A DNA stretch of 64,000 nt from Catenovulum sediminis (GCF_040270295.1 NZ_JBELOE010000102.1); one strand, 5' to 3'; shown: positions 53,773 through 63,861, counted from the first letter of the stretch. Made by a program: numbers and translations. The notes: generated by a model from the letters alone, not told the origin.

Positions 53773-55755
53773 ATGAACGATTTATACAGTAAAGCCATTT
53801 TGGCAAATGAAAAAAGTCCGCATGTAAAATTAAAAGCGATCAATTTCGGTGATTGCCACTGGACAAAAGGTTTTTGGGCAGAAAAAACCCAAAAAGCGAT
53901 TGACGTGATGATCCCATACATGGGTGATGTGTTATGCGGCGATATCGGGCATGCATTAAACAATTTCAAAATTGCAGCTGGCCTGAAAGAAGGTGAGCAT
54001 AAAGGCATGTATTGGCATGATGGTGACTTCTATAAATTTATAGAAGCAAAAATTTATGCTTATGGCTTAACGAAAAACGAAAGCATTTTAAACGAATTAG
54101 ACGAATATATTGAGATAATTGGCAAAGCACAAGAACCAGACGGTTACCTGCAAACTCAGATACAGCTACGCAGCGACGCAGACCGCTATGAAAACCGCAA
54201 ATATCATGAAATGTATAATACCGGACACTTGTTAATTTCTGCTTGTGCACATTACCGCATAACCGGCAAACGTAACTTCTTAGACATCGCCATTAAACAC
54301 GCTGAATTGCTTTATACCATTTTTTATCCGGATACACGCCATTTCCAACGTTTTGGCTTTAACCAAACTCAAATAATGGGTTTGGTCGAATTATACCGAA
54401 CTATTGGGGATGATAAATTCCTTAAGCTTGCGCAAAAGTTTATTGATCGTCGTGGAACCTATGAAATTAAACATGATGCAACAACCGTCGGTTATCCCAT
54501 TGGTGATATGGTACAAGAGCGCACACCACTTCGTGAAGCGACCGACCCGGTTGGCCACGCTGTCCTTGCATTATACTATTACGCCGGCGCGGCAGACGTA
54601 TACGCGGAAACGGGTGAAAAAGCCTTGGTTGATGCATTAAACCGATTATGGGAAAGTGTTACACAAAGAAAAATGTACGTAACAGGGGCGGTTGGTCAAA
54701 CCCACTATGGCGCTTCGGTTAACCGTGACATGATTGAAGAAGGTTTCATTGACGACTACATGATGCCAAATCTGACAGCTTACAATGAAACATGCGCAAA
54801 CCTGTGTAACGCTATGTTCAGCTTTAGAATGTTAGGGATTCATGGTGAAGCGAAATATGCCGATATTATCGAATTGGTGATGCACAATAGTGCACTTTCG
54901 GGTATTGGTGTAGAAGGCACAGACTATTTTTATGCTAACCCACTTCGTATGTTACACGGTACACGCGACTATGACGCACATGCAGATGTTACAGAAACAC
55001 CAAACCGCGAAGGTTATTTGTCTTGTTTCTGCTGTCCGCCTAATTTAGTGAGAACCATTTCAAACTTGTCTGGATGGGCATATAGCATGGCGGATAACGG
55101 TGTTTACGTAAATCTTTATGGCGCAAATCAACTGTCTTCAAAAATGTTAGATGGCTCTGACATCAAATTAACGCAAGATACAGAATATCCGTGGAAAGGG
55201 TTGGTTAAATTGACAATTGATGCGTGTAAAGAAAAAGCGTTTGATATTGCACTTCGCATTCCGGGTTGGTCAACCAGTGCTGAAATTCGAATCAATGGCG
55301 AAAAAGTTGAACAGCAAGTTAAACCGGGCAGTTATGCGGTTCTTAACCGTTGTTGGAAGGCCGGTGATGAAATTGTCGTTGATATTCCAATGGAAGCGAC
55401 TTTTGTCGAAGGGCACACGCGCATTGAAGAAGTTCGTAATCAATTAGCCATTAAACGTGGTCCAGTGGTGTATTGTGTTGAAACACCTGATTTACCAGCG
55501 GAAACAAATGTGCTTGATGTTTATTTGTCTGCAGAGAATGAGCTTATTACAGAACACAAAGCAGACTTTTTAGGCGGTGTAACCGTTGTGAAAAGTGATG
55601 TGCTTGTTCGCAAAGATAACGACAATACTGATAGTATGTACCGCAATATTCGTGCACCTAAATGGGAAAAACACCCACTTCAGTTTGTACCTTATTACGC
55701 TTGGAGTAACCGCGGAACGGCTGAAATGACAGTCTTCCTACCCGTTGTTTGGTAA
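53773..55755 (+). CDS. GH127 family glycoside hydrolase (possible 3,6-anhydro-galactosidase)
   Basis: Glycosidase of family GH127 (DUF1680), 660 aa. The alpha/alpha barrel has ITGKRNFLDIAIKHAELL and NGRD-like metal region; the zinc/cysteine site is intact: Glu339 and Cys341 in YNETCANLC and Cys420-Cys421 in CFCCPPN, matching the Glu/Cys ligands of the beta-L-arabinofuranosidase HypBA1. No signal peptide, so it acts in the cytoplasm on imported oligosaccharide. GH127 enzymes from red-algal galactan PULs act as 3,6-anhydro-D-galactosidases; with DgoK, DgoA and a sulfatase nearby that is favoured here over arabinofuranosidase. GGAGTG upstream. Last gene of the operon. Confidence 0.88.
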   Translation: MNDLYSKAILANEKSPHVKLKAINFGDCHWTKGFWAEKTQKAIDVMIPYMGDVLCGDIGHALNNFKIAAGLKEGEHKGMYWHDGDFYKFIEAKIYAYGLTKNESILNELDEYIEIIGKAQEPDGYLQTQIQLRSDADRYENRKYHEMYNTGHLLISACAHYRITGKRNFLDIAIKHAELLYTIFYPDTRHFQRFGFNQTQIMGLVELYRTIGDDKFLKLAQKFIDRRGTYEIKHDATTVGYPIGDMVQERTPLREATDPVGHAVLALYYYAGAADVYAETGEKALVDALNRLWESVTQRKMYVTGAVGQTHYGASVNRDMIEEGFIDDYMMPNLTAYNETCANLCNAMFSFRMLGIHGEAKYADIIELVMHNSALSGIGVEGTDYFYANPLRMLHGTRDYDAHADVTETPNREGYLSCFCCPPNLVRTISNLSGWAYSMADNGVYVNLYGANQLSSKMLDGSDIKLTQDTEYPWKGLVKLTIDACKEKAFDIALRIPGWSTSAEIRINGEKVEQQVKPGSYAVLNRCWKAGDEIVVDIPMEATFVEGHTRIEEVRNQLAIKRGPVVYCVETPDLPAETNVLDVYLSAENELITEHKADFLGGVTVVKSDVLVRKDNDNTDSMYRNIRAPKWEKHPLQFVPYYAWSNRGTAEMTVFLPVVW

Positions 55756-55792
55756 GTACCGCTTGTTTAAATATCCCTTGTTTAAACACCTT

Positions 55793-55828
55793 GCAGCCTA
55801 ACCAGAAATCGTTAGGCTGCGTTATTTT
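55793..55828. terminator. bidirectional terminator GH127/GH16
   Basis: GCAGCCTAAC (55793-55802) with GTTAGGCTGC (55811-55820), 8-nt loop, followed by GTTATTTT. Between two convergent genes. Confidence 0.85.
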
Positions 55829-55845
55829 AATCGATACTTTAATCG

Positions 55846-56808
55846 TTAATTTGCAGGTTGCTTTTCAAAAAAGCGTACATAATCCACTTGAATTTCTTCC
55901 GGTAGCATCGAATCATCAATTGCTTTTGTATTGCCTAACCAAGTACCTAATCCAGTTAGCCAAATATTGATGTCATTATGCTTGTATTTTTCCGCTGGAA
56001 ATAAGGTTTCACTGACCATTTCACCATCAAAGAAATAACGTAAATGGGTAGGGGTAAACTCTAAACCATATACGTGAAAATCAGTCAATACAGTACCATC
56101 TTTAAAGCGGATCTGTTTGGTGCCGACTTTGTTTTGTGTGCGGCCTGGATCTTCTGTTCCAGGTTTTGGCTTCCACTGATGTGCATCTGTTTGATAATGG
56201 GTGGGATCAATTGAATCGTTTTCAAAAGGGTCTAATTCAAGATGGCTTTTAATATTATCATTCGCTAAAGGATCAAATTCTAAATCACTTGGATCTTTAT
56301 TAACGGTTAAATCTTTCATCATCCAAAATGAAGTGTGCCAGCCAGCACCTTTGGGTGTTTTAAGGCGTGCTTCGTAATAACCGTAACGAAACAATTTGTT
56401 TGAGATAATGCCGCCACCTGTATATTGAACTACCCCAGCAGGCTTTTCGCCTTCTTGTTGGCCCGGTTGTAGCCATTTATTATTAGGGCATTTTTTGGTT
56501 TCTTTTCGTAAATGAATCCGATAAAAACCATCTGAAACACTGTTATTTTCAGCTTGCTGCTGGCTCCAATGTTTGCAGTCTAAGCGATAATGCCACTTAA
56601 CGTCATCGACCGCATTGCCACTAAATTCATCAGACCAGGTCAGTTGGTAGTCACTTAGTTTTTCTGTCTGGTATGGCTTAACCGCTGTGTTGCTGCTTGG
56701 GTCAATATCCGGTGAAGATACAGTGCCAGAGCAAGCAACAATACTAGCAACAATAGATGTAGCGATACAGGTGGTTAAACAGTTTTTATAAAACTTTTTG
56801 ATATGCAT
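55846..56808 (-). CDS. GH16 family endo-glycosidase lipoprotein with duplicated active-site motif
   Basis: Lipoprotein (SIVACSG) of 320 aa with a GH16 jelly-roll fold. Features: YQLTWSDEFSGNAVDD, GGGIISNKLFRYGYYEARLKTP, GAGWHTSFWMMKD, the catalytic ELDPFEND (Glu191, Asp193, Glu196) and IWLTGLGTW. Directly before it lies a degenerate copy LEFDPLANDNI (Glu177, Asp179, but Ala182 in place of the second Glu), 14 residues away. GH16 subfamilies include kappa-carrageenase, furcellaranase, porphyranase and agarase; the one here cannot be fixed by eye. It follows the FAD oxidoreductase gene (31 nt away, same strand), so probably co-transcribed. Likely surface-anchored. Confidence 0.88.
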   Translation of the reverse strand: MHIKKFYKNCLTTCIATSIVASIVACSGTVSSPDIDPSSNTAVKPYQTEKLSDYQLTWSDEFSGNAVDDVKWHYRLDCKHWSQQQAENNSVSDGFYRIHLRKETKKCPNNKWLQPGQQEGEKPAGVVQYTGGGIISNKLFRYGYYEARLKTPKGAGWHTSFWMMKDLTVNKDPSDLEFDPLANDNIKSHLELDPFENDSIDPTHYQTDAHQWKPKPGTEDPGRTQNKVGTKQIRFKDGTVLTDFHVYGLEFTPTHLRYFFDGEMVSETLFPAEKYKHNDINIWLTGLGTWLGNTKAIDDSMLPEEIQVDYVRFFEKQPAN

Positions 56809-56839
56809 TGTGGTACCTATTTATTTAATTTAAGTCGTT

Positions 56840-58684
56840 TCAGGCGTAACATCTAACTTCAAATAATTTGATGTCCGGACAACCGTAAGTTTCGTTCAGG
56901 TTGAGTCTGAACCCGCTAACGTTTTGTTGCTCAAAGTGAAATTTAATTAATCTACGTTGATTATCATCAACCTCTTGTAATAGTTGCCATTGGCCATTTA
57001 TTAGCAATTCAGCATTAAGTGATTTGAGTAATTCAACGGGAATTTGGGTTGTATAAGCTTCTGTTTCACGTGTGTTTTTCAACATCATAATGTTCTTTTT
57101 AACGTTGGTATCACACTTTATTTCAATTGCTGAAATAGCAACGGGTTTATTCCACTCAAATGTAACTGAGGCATTTAAACCGTCAGATTTCCAATGGTGG
57201 ATTTCGCCTCTTTCATCGCGAGACATACCGTTTACTAAATTTTTAACGTCGCCACTTTTGGTTGAAGATGCGGTGATTTTATCTGCACTTGCTGCAAAAT
57301 TGGCCGGATCATTTGCATAGCGCTGTGGGATGTAGGCATCATCTCGTAATAATTGTTCCTGCAATTCTGTCATGTGATTTTTGGTTATCGAGCGGGGTAG
57401 CGCTTTGTGTTTTATACATAAAGCTGCGGCCGTACCAACCGCTTGGCCTTGTACCGCACAAGTCCCCATAACACGAGAAGATGAAAGCGCAACATGCGTT
57501 TGACTGATATTACGCCCAGCAAATAACAAGTTATCGACGTTTTTAGAATACAGAGAGCGAAATGGAATTTGATATACTTCATCAAAATGTTCGTGCCAAA
57601 AACTAGGTGGCTCTGATAAGTTTTCGATACCGCCCGGGTTGTGTTCGTCTAGCGGCCAGCCACCAAATGCCACCGCATCGTCAAACTGTTTTAAACCGAG
57701 TTGGTCAGGCTCAGATAGCACATAGTCACCCATGAATCGGCGTGATTCACGACGTCCCGGTAATGAACCTACCCAATCAAGTGCATAATTATCAGCTTCA
57801 GGATATTTTCCTGAATTTTTAACATAATCCCATACACCATAGGCAAAGCCGATCAATCGGTGCATATCAACTTCAGCGGTGCCGATAATATCGTCTTTAC
57901 TGCCAACTTCTACCCACCAAAAGCCTTCAACAAAAGGAACAATCCGTCTGTCCGGGTGTGTTTTTTCTGAATCATACTTAAGCGCAAAAGGAGGTGCTTT
58001 ATAAGACATGGGTTTGCCCATATCACGTGATGATAATAAAATGGTTGCCCCCATTTGCCAGCCATCTGGCTCTTTGGGCGCATATTTTTCACCAAACTCG
58101 GCTTGGCCTTCGCGACCTGTTCTATATTCTGCGCCTGCGGTTGCAGCCATTAAGCCGTCACCCGAGCAATCAATAAATATATCAGCATTAACCGTAATTA
58201 ATGATTCAGTGCAAAGTTGCCACAATAAGACTGCTTTTATGGTGTTCTCTTCAGTGATAGAACGCACAGCTTGTGTATTAAGTTTGAGCGTAATGTTTGG
58301 TTCACGAGTCACAAAATCATATAACACATGGTCCCATACCGTAAACGAGTGCTGCTCGTTGCAAAAGCGGTTTAATAATAAAATTTCTTCAAGTATGCCG
58401 GTTTCTCGTTCGGGTAAGCCGCTACGCAGTTTTGTAACACCATGCACTATAACGCGTATTTCACTGGATGCATTACCACCCAACACGGCTCTGTCCTGCA
58501 CTAATAATACTTTTGCGCCGTTTCGTGCGGCTGCAACTGCGCTACAAATACCGGCCATACCGCCACCAACAACCACCACTTCATAGTTTTCTGTTTTAGC
58601 GCGTTCTGGCGTACGCATTTTATCATTGCCCATTTGGATCCATTGATCACATGAGCGGTCTGCCAAATTAATTGTTTGATTCAT
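56840..58684 (-). CDS. FAD-dependent oxidoreductase with C-terminal discoidin-like domain
   Basis: FAD_oxidored-family protein (PF12831-like), 614 aa. Residues about 33-450 form the flavoprotein: EVVVVGGGMAGICSAVAAARNGAKVLLVQDR, VLGGNASSEIRV, ADIFIDCSGDGLMAATAGAEY, LFAGRNISQTHVALSSSRVMGTC and GQAVGTAAALC, all hallmarks. Residues about 465-614 look like a beta-sandwich of the discoidin kind (ITASSTKSG, WKSDGLNASVTFEW, VAISAIEIK). No signal peptide seen. Such proteins occur in marine PULs without a settled role; oxidation or isomerisation of a sugar is possible. Divergent from the IclR gene with a candidate IclR dyad in between. Confidence 0.82.
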   Translation of the reverse strand: MNQTINLADRSCDQWIQMGNDKMRTPERAKTENYEVVVVGGGMAGICSAVAAARNGAKVLLVQDRAVLGGNASSEIRVIVHGVTKLRSGLPERETGILEEILLLNRFCNEQHSFTVWDHVLYDFVTREPNITLKLNTQAVRSITEENTIKAVLLWQLCTESLITVNADIFIDCSGDGLMAATAGAEYRTGREGQAEFGEKYAPKEPDGWQMGATILLSSRDMGKPMSYKAPPFALKYDSEKTHPDRRIVPFVEGFWWVEVGSKDDIIGTAEVDMHRLIGFAYGVWDYVKNSGKYPEADNYALDWVGSLPGRRESRRFMGDYVLSEPDQLGLKQFDDAVAFGGWPLDEHNPGGIENLSEPPSFWHEHFDEVYQIPFRSLYSKNVDNLLFAGRNISQTHVALSSSRVMGTCAVQGQAVGTAAALCIKHKALPRSITKNHMTELQEQLLRDDAYIPQRYANDPANFAASADKITASSTKSGDVKNLVNGMSRDERGEIHHWKSDGLNASVTFEWNKPVAISAIEIKCDTNVKKNIMMLKNTRETEAYTTQIPVELLKSLNAELLINGQWQLLQEVDDNQRRLIKFHFEQQNVSGFRLNLNETYGCPDIKLFEVRCYA

Positions 58685-58715
58685 TTTTACCAGCCTAAGC
58701 TATCTTTGTTTTAAA

Positions 58716-58730
58716 TATCTATAATAGCAA
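58716..58730. promoter_or_regulatory. candidate IclR operator between oxidoreductase and iclR
   Basis: On the minus strand TTGCTA-TTA-TAGATA; it shares one arm exactly and most of the other with the perfect dyad at 61606-61620 (TTGCTA-ATA-TAGCAA) and with 61375-61389. Confidence 0.5.
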
Positions 58731-58855
58731 TATTGTCTGTTTTTACAAATATTTTAACGTTGAATATACGAAATAGAGGCAGTTGTATTACCGAAAACTA
58801 AGTGGTTTATGTGTTACAATTTTTTTCAATCTTCAGGTTTGAGAATTAAGATAAG

Positions 58856-59620
58856 ATGAAGTCAAAAGGTGGGGCACAAACAAACCAAAGTATTTTGGAT
58901 GGTATAAAAGTGTTGCAAGCAATCGCTGGATCTGAGAAACCGATCGGCGGTAAAGAGTTGTGTGATTTGTTAGGGTTGGAAAGCACTCGTGCTAACCGTT
59001 TGCTGAAAACACTGGCTTCAATAGGCATGACGCAACAAACTAAGGGCCGAAAATATATTCCCGGCCCGGGTATTCACGTATTGGCAGCACAAAGCCTGTA
59101 TGGCTCTGGTTTGTTGCGAAGTGCCATTCCGACACTTGAAAAATTGGGCCAGCATAACTACACAGTCGCCATGGGGGTGCTTTGGTATGATACGGTTTCT
59201 TTTATTTATCATGCGAACCCGGGCATGACCTCGGCCGAAGCGATTGGCCGCGTGGGATTGATGCCAGCAACCTGCAGTGGTATCGGGCTTGCTTTATTAG
59301 CAAAAACGCCGGTAGAAAGTTTAGTTGAGGTTTATAAAGGTAAAGAGATCCCCAATTTTCCAGATGGGCTAGATAGTTTAGTATCTGAATTAGAAAAAAT
59401 TCGGCATCAGGGATATGTACGTTTTCAGGGGCTCCAACCCAATTTAATGGCTTCTGAAAACAAATGTTCGATAGCTGTAGAAGTGGGCGAACCCGCAAAC
59501 TCAGCTATCGCAATGCAAGGGCAAATTAGTGAATCTCAAATGCATGAGTTGATTCCGGTTTTGAGCAGCGCAAAGCGCGAAATCGAAACCAAACTACACC
59601 AGATAAAACCAGTTGAATAA
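58856..59620 (+). CDS. IclR-family transcriptional regulator
   Basis: IclR regulator, 254 aa. N-terminal winged helix (about residues 10-65): SILDGIKVLQAIAGSEKPIGGKELCDLLGLESTRANRLLKTLASIGM. The C-terminal GAF-like effector domain (about 80-250) includes TVAMGVLWYDTVSFIYHANPGM, PATCSGIGLALLA, IRHQGYVRF and CSIAVEVG. Encoded divergently from the FAD oxidoreductase gene and next to the sodium symporter and the broken TonB receptor, all of which carry a TTGCTA-type dyad upstream. The effector is unknown. A terminator overlaps the 3' end. Confidence 0.92.
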   Translation: MKSKGGAQTNQSILDGIKVLQAIAGSEKPIGGKELCDLLGLESTRANRLLKTLASIGMTQQTKGRKYIPGPGIHVLAAQSLYGSGLLRSAIPTLEKLGQHNYTVAMGVLWYDTVSFIYHANPGMTSAEAIGRVGLMPATCSGIGLALLAKTPVESLVEVYKGKEIPNFPDGLDSLVSELEKIRHQGYVRFQGLQPNLMASENKCSIAVEVGEPANSAIAMQGQISESQMHELIPVLSSAKREIETKLHQIKPVE

Positions 59621-59632
59621 AGCTGGTTTTAT
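59603..59632. terminator. hairpin overlapping the iclR stop codon
   Basis: ATAAAACCAG (59603-59612) with CTGGTTTTAT (59623-59632); the iclR TAA lies in the loop. Can end both the iclR and the convergent symporter transcripts. Confidence 0.65.
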
Positions 59633-59653
59633 AAATTAGGTTCAGAAACGCGA

Positions 59654-61354
59654 TTATCTTTCTGATTTTATGGGGCGGTGTTTTAGACGGCTATTGCTTG
59701 GCAATACAAACAAACCACACGCAATAATAATCCCACCAATTACACTGATGGTCGTGCTGGCAAAACTGTCATGCCCGCTAGATGCCAGAATACCCAAAAC
59801 CATTATCATTAATCCAATAACCAATATGCCAATGGCAATTATTTTTTGCCCATAACGATTGGCTTGCATGTCGCCCGTTGAAATCTCGTCATCGTTGTTT
59901 TGTTTTTGCTGCATAATGGATTGATAATGCACATAACCCTCACATACATATTGCTTGCCGCGATTGGTTAATTCAAAACTCAACATACACAAAATAGGAA
60001 TCAGCACACCCACTAACATTTCTGGTGATCGCGCCAGTGAAAAATCTAATAATTGAGGGCTAACAAATTTAAAAAATGCATTAACGGTTAAACTAATACA
60101 GGTTGCAATAATAACGGTTTTTCCGGTTTGATATTTTGAGAACATCGCCCAAATAGGCGGAAGGAATAAAGCGACACCTGTCATCGCAGCCAAACTGAAA
60201 GCAACTTCAACTATGCCGCCCATCGTGGTCACTGAAAGCGCGACACATACCGCTAATAAACCGAATATCACGGTCGCACTTCGAGCAACGAGCATCGTTT
60301 CTTTATTCGAAGTGGTTTTGCGAATTACCTTATAAATATCGTTGGTAAATACGCCTGCTGCAATATTTAACGTTGTATTAACCGAGCTAGCCGTAGCAAA
60401 CACCATCGCACCTAAAATCAATCCCATTAACCCATCGGGTACGACTTGCTGACTCACCAATAAATAAGCACCTTCCGCATCAACGTGCGATGTATCTGGA
60501 TTCATAACGCGGTAAATCATAGGGGGCAGCATCCACACAAGGGGCGCAAATAAATATAAACCGCCAAATAAAAAGCCAACTTTTTTTGCATCTTTAGGAT
60601 TTTTAACACTGGTATACCTTTGCACGTAAGCCCAACTACCGCCAATAAAAATCATGTTATAAAATCCAAACGCGCCCATAAATAACCAGTAATATTCATT
60701 ATTGGTTAATGCAAAAAAATTATCAGGGGCAGCTTCTATAAAAGCGCTTATTCCACCCACTTCTGTAAATGCAAGCGGGACGACAATGAGCACAGCAGCT
60801 GTTAGTACAACAAACTGTAAAACATCGGTCACTAATACGGCCCACAAACCGCCAACAGCGGTGTAAATAATAATAAGTGCACCTAATAAGATAATAGAGG
60901 TTTCAAGCGGAATACCCACGGTCACTTCAATCATTTTGCCAACTGGATATAAGAATGCGCCACCACTGAATAGTGAAATAAACAAAAAAATGTAGGTATA
61001 AAATTTTTGAGTTTGGGTGCCCAAGCGCTGTGAAATAAATTCAGCAGCGGTTAAGGCTTTGGTTTTATTCCACATAGGGGCAATAAAAATACCCACTAAA
61101 AAGCCAGCTATACTCATGGTCGTTTGGATCACTACAGCAACCATACCTGATTCATAAGCGATAGAGCCCCAAACCACAAAAGTTCCAACTGAAAAAAAGC
61201 TCATAAACAGCGATAAACCTGAAATCCACCAAGGTACAGCGCCACCGGCGGCAAAAAACGATTTAACACTGTCGCCGCCGCGGGCAAAAGACAAACCAAG
61301 CACAAATACGATTAATGAAAATACCAGTGCAATGCCAAAATCAAATTGAGTCAA
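59654..61354 (-). CDS. sodium:solute symporter (SSS family)
   Basis: Sodium-dependent transporter of the SSS/SGLT family, 566 aa, about 13-14 predicted membrane helices. N-terminal GLSFARGGDSVKSFFAAGGAVPWWISGLSLFMSFFSVGTFVVWGSIAYESG is typical, with VGGLWAVLVTDVLQFVVL in the central core. In PULs such transporters carry monosaccharides or small oligosaccharides over the inner membrane. Single gene, with an IclR-type dyad TTGCTT-TAA-TAGCAA 21 bp upstream. The substrate would be a galactan-derived sugar by context. Confidence 0.92.
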   Translation of the reverse strand: MTQFDFGIALVFSLIVFVLGLSFARGGDSVKSFFAAGGAVPWWISGLSLFMSFFSVGTFVVWGSIAYESGMVAVVIQTTMSIAGFLVGIFIAPMWNKTKALTAAEFISQRLGTQTQKFYTYIFLFISLFSGGAFLYPVGKMIEVTVGIPLETSIILLGALIIIYTAVGGLWAVLVTDVLQFVVLTAAVLIVVPLAFTEVGGISAFIEAAPDNFFALTNNEYYWLFMGAFGFYNMIFIGGSWAYVQRYTSVKNPKDAKKVGFLFGGLYLFAPLVWMLPPMIYRVMNPDTSHVDAEGAYLLVSQQVVPDGLMGLILGAMVFATASSVNTTLNIAAGVFTNDIYKVIRKTTSNKETMLVARSATVIFGLLAVCVALSVTTMGGIVEVAFSLAAMTGVALFLPPIWAMFSKYQTGKTVIIATCISLTVNAFFKFVSPQLLDFSLARSPEMLVGVLIPILCMLSFELTNRGKQYVCEGYVHYQSIMQQKQNNDDEISTGDMQANRYGQKIIAIGILVIGLMIMVLGILASSGHDSFASTTISVIGGIIIACGLFVLPSNSRLKHRPIKSER

Positions 61355-61684
61355 AATACTAACCTTCTTATAAATTGCTTTAATAGCAAATATACTTTAA
61401 ATCATCGTTAATTTAAATAAATAATTAACCTTTTAATAAATAAAAATGAAACTAGCTGACACATTTATTGATTAAAACCATTAATGTTATTTGTTAAACC
61501 ACTTTAAACTCCAAAAATAGCCAGTGTTTTGACCTCTCAAGTCACCTATCCGCTAAAAATTAAATTATCCGCAAGGTCGGATGTATATATTAATTTAAAA
61601 ATAGATTGCTAATATAGCAATATGTTTGTAATCTTATTTTGCCCGTAACAAAAAAACTACATTTCATTTCTGGAGAGTTAGATT
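61355..61684. promoter_or_regulatory. divergent promoter region of symporter and TonB receptor with two IclR-type dyads
   Basis: 330 bp. TTGCTT-TAA-TAGCAA (61375-61389) near the symporter and the perfect dyad TTGCTA-ATA-TAGCAA (61606-61620), 65 bp upstream of the receptor. With the site at 58716 this makes three. No coding signal. Best read as operators for the IclR protein at 58.9 kb. Confidence 0.6.
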
Positions 61685-63861
61685 ATGTATTTGCAAAAAA
61701 AGAATAAAGACGGATTTAAGCTAAAACCAGTTTATTGCGCTTTAGCTGCGTTGATGACCATTCCTTATATGCCAACGAGTGCAGCTCAAGAAAATACCCA
61801 AATAGAAAATGAAGCTGAAGTCATTAAAGTGACAGGTGTACGCACATCTTTAGCAGCCGCGACTGCTAATAAGCGTTTTTCAGCACAAGTTGTCGACTCG
61901 ATCGTTGCTGATGACATCGGTAAATTACCGGACAATACTATTGCCGAATCTTTAGGTCGAGTAGCAGGTGTTCAAGTTGATCAAGGGATTGGCGAAGGCT
62001 CAAGTATTTCTATTCGAGGTTTACGTGATAACGTTACTTTATATAACGGACGAACCATTATCGATGTAAATGGACGTGGTGGGACAGGCATGGACACCTT
62101 AAATACCTCCACTTATTCTATTATGGCAATGATACCATCTGCGTTAAGTAAGCAGCTAAATGTCACTAAATTAGCCTCAGCAGATATGATTGACGGTGGT
62201 ATGGGTGGAGTAGTCAATATTGAAAGCCGTAAGCCGCTTGACGTGTCTGGTGAACAAATCGCAGCATCCTATGCCGCTAATTATAATGATCAAAACAAAG
62301 ATTTAGGTCATCAGCTGTTCGGGCTTTATTCAAACACATTCGACAATGACAAATTTGGGATTTTATTGAGTGCCAACTACGATAAACGAGAAGTGTCTCA
62401 AGATGGCTTCGCCACATACAATGGTTGGACAGAAATAGAAGAAAGTATCTCTGTGTTTGATGCAAATGGCCAACAATTGGATATTGATAGCCAAGGCAAT
62501 CCTGTTCAAATAATTGGCAACATGAATCCTCGATTTCAACAGCTAGTAGACGATAGAGATCGATTAAGTAGCTCCTTAATTGCACAATGGCGACCGATTG
62601 AAAACTTAACCTTAACCAGCGATTTACTTTATTCTAAATTTGATTCAATTAGAGATAGATATTGGTTATCGACTAATTTTACCAGTGACTTGTATGATGC
62701 TGAATTGGACGAAAATAACTTTTTAGTCGCCGCCAACACAGAGATGTTTTTGGAAAACAACTCTGAATACGTTGATTTAACGACAGATTTATTCTCGGGC
62801 GCTGTTAATGCCGACTGGGATTTAACCGATAATGTTAATGTATTTGCAGAAGTTAGCTACAGCGACTCTAAATCTGAACGGGCTCAAATTTATAATCGGT
62901 TAAGAACGCTTAGTAGCTATGACACTCGCTTTGACGTGAGAGAAGGAGAGTTTGGGGGGATTATAGCTTTGATGCCGATACGTTAGATAAATCAGATTAT
63001 CGTTGGAATAATTATTTTGATAATCGTACCGAATCCCAAACTACGCATGCAGCTCAAAAAATAGATGTTGATTGGTACTTAGATAACGACATATTCACTA
63101 AATTTGAAGCAGGTGTACGTTTTCAACAATACGACACAAATTCAATAGATGGTAGCCGGAAATTGGTTCCATTTAGGAATCAACCAACAGATAACCTAAT
63201 AGATTATGAGCAAAACTTTGGTTTAGATGGTTTTTTTGAGGTATTTTCAAATTCAGATTATTTACCTGGTAGCTTAAATGACTTGCCACGTGCATTTCTT
63301 ATTGGTCAAGGGCGTAATATTGCAGGTTGTGAATCCGTGATTGAAGTATTTAACGATGCAGACCAAACCACATGCTTAAATTCTGATAAAAATATTGATA
63401 ATTTATTAAGCACATGGACAGTTGAAGAAACCCACATGGCAGCCTACGCTAAAATCAATTTTGAGTATTACCTAGATGATATGAGATTGTCTGGCAACTT
63501 AGGTGGTCGTTGGGTGAGTCGAGATTTAGATTCTACAGGGTATCAAGCTGCTGGTAGTAATAAAGTGGAGCAAGCAACGACTAAAGTGAGTAACAATGAA
63601 TTTTTGCCGTCAGCTGTATTTAATTTAGATATAACGGATGAGCTTAAATTAAAATTTGGTGGCGCAAAAGTACTGGCGTATCCAAGTACAACATCGCTTC
63701 GAAATGCATTTAAACTCACTATCGACGAAACCACAGGCTCAAATTTTGGTAACGGTGGTTCGCCAGAGTTGCAGCCCTTTATTGCGACTCAATATGATTT
63801 AGCACTTGAATGGTACTTTAATCAATCTTCTGCTTTTACCACAACTATTTTTACTAAAGAT
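61685..63861 (+). pseudogene. TonB-dependent receptor, frameshifted and 3'-truncated
   Basis: Signal peptide (ending PTSAAQ), TonB box region VIKVTGVRTSL, plug (ADDIGKLPDNTIAESLGRVAGVQVDQG, SSISIRGLRDNVTLYNGR, DGGMGGVVNIESRKPLD) and barrel strands. The first frame ends at 62986. The same protein goes on in another frame from about 62959 (DYSFDADTLDKSDYRWNNYFDNR) to 63885. The break falls in six G at 62954-62959; one extra or two fewer G restore one frame. The second part stops after TTIFTKD, where homologues have about 150-250 more residues and a terminal Phe; the last seven codons read into an apparent insertion-sequence end. Probable import system for the galactan oligomer; non-functional as read. 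Confidence 0.85.
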
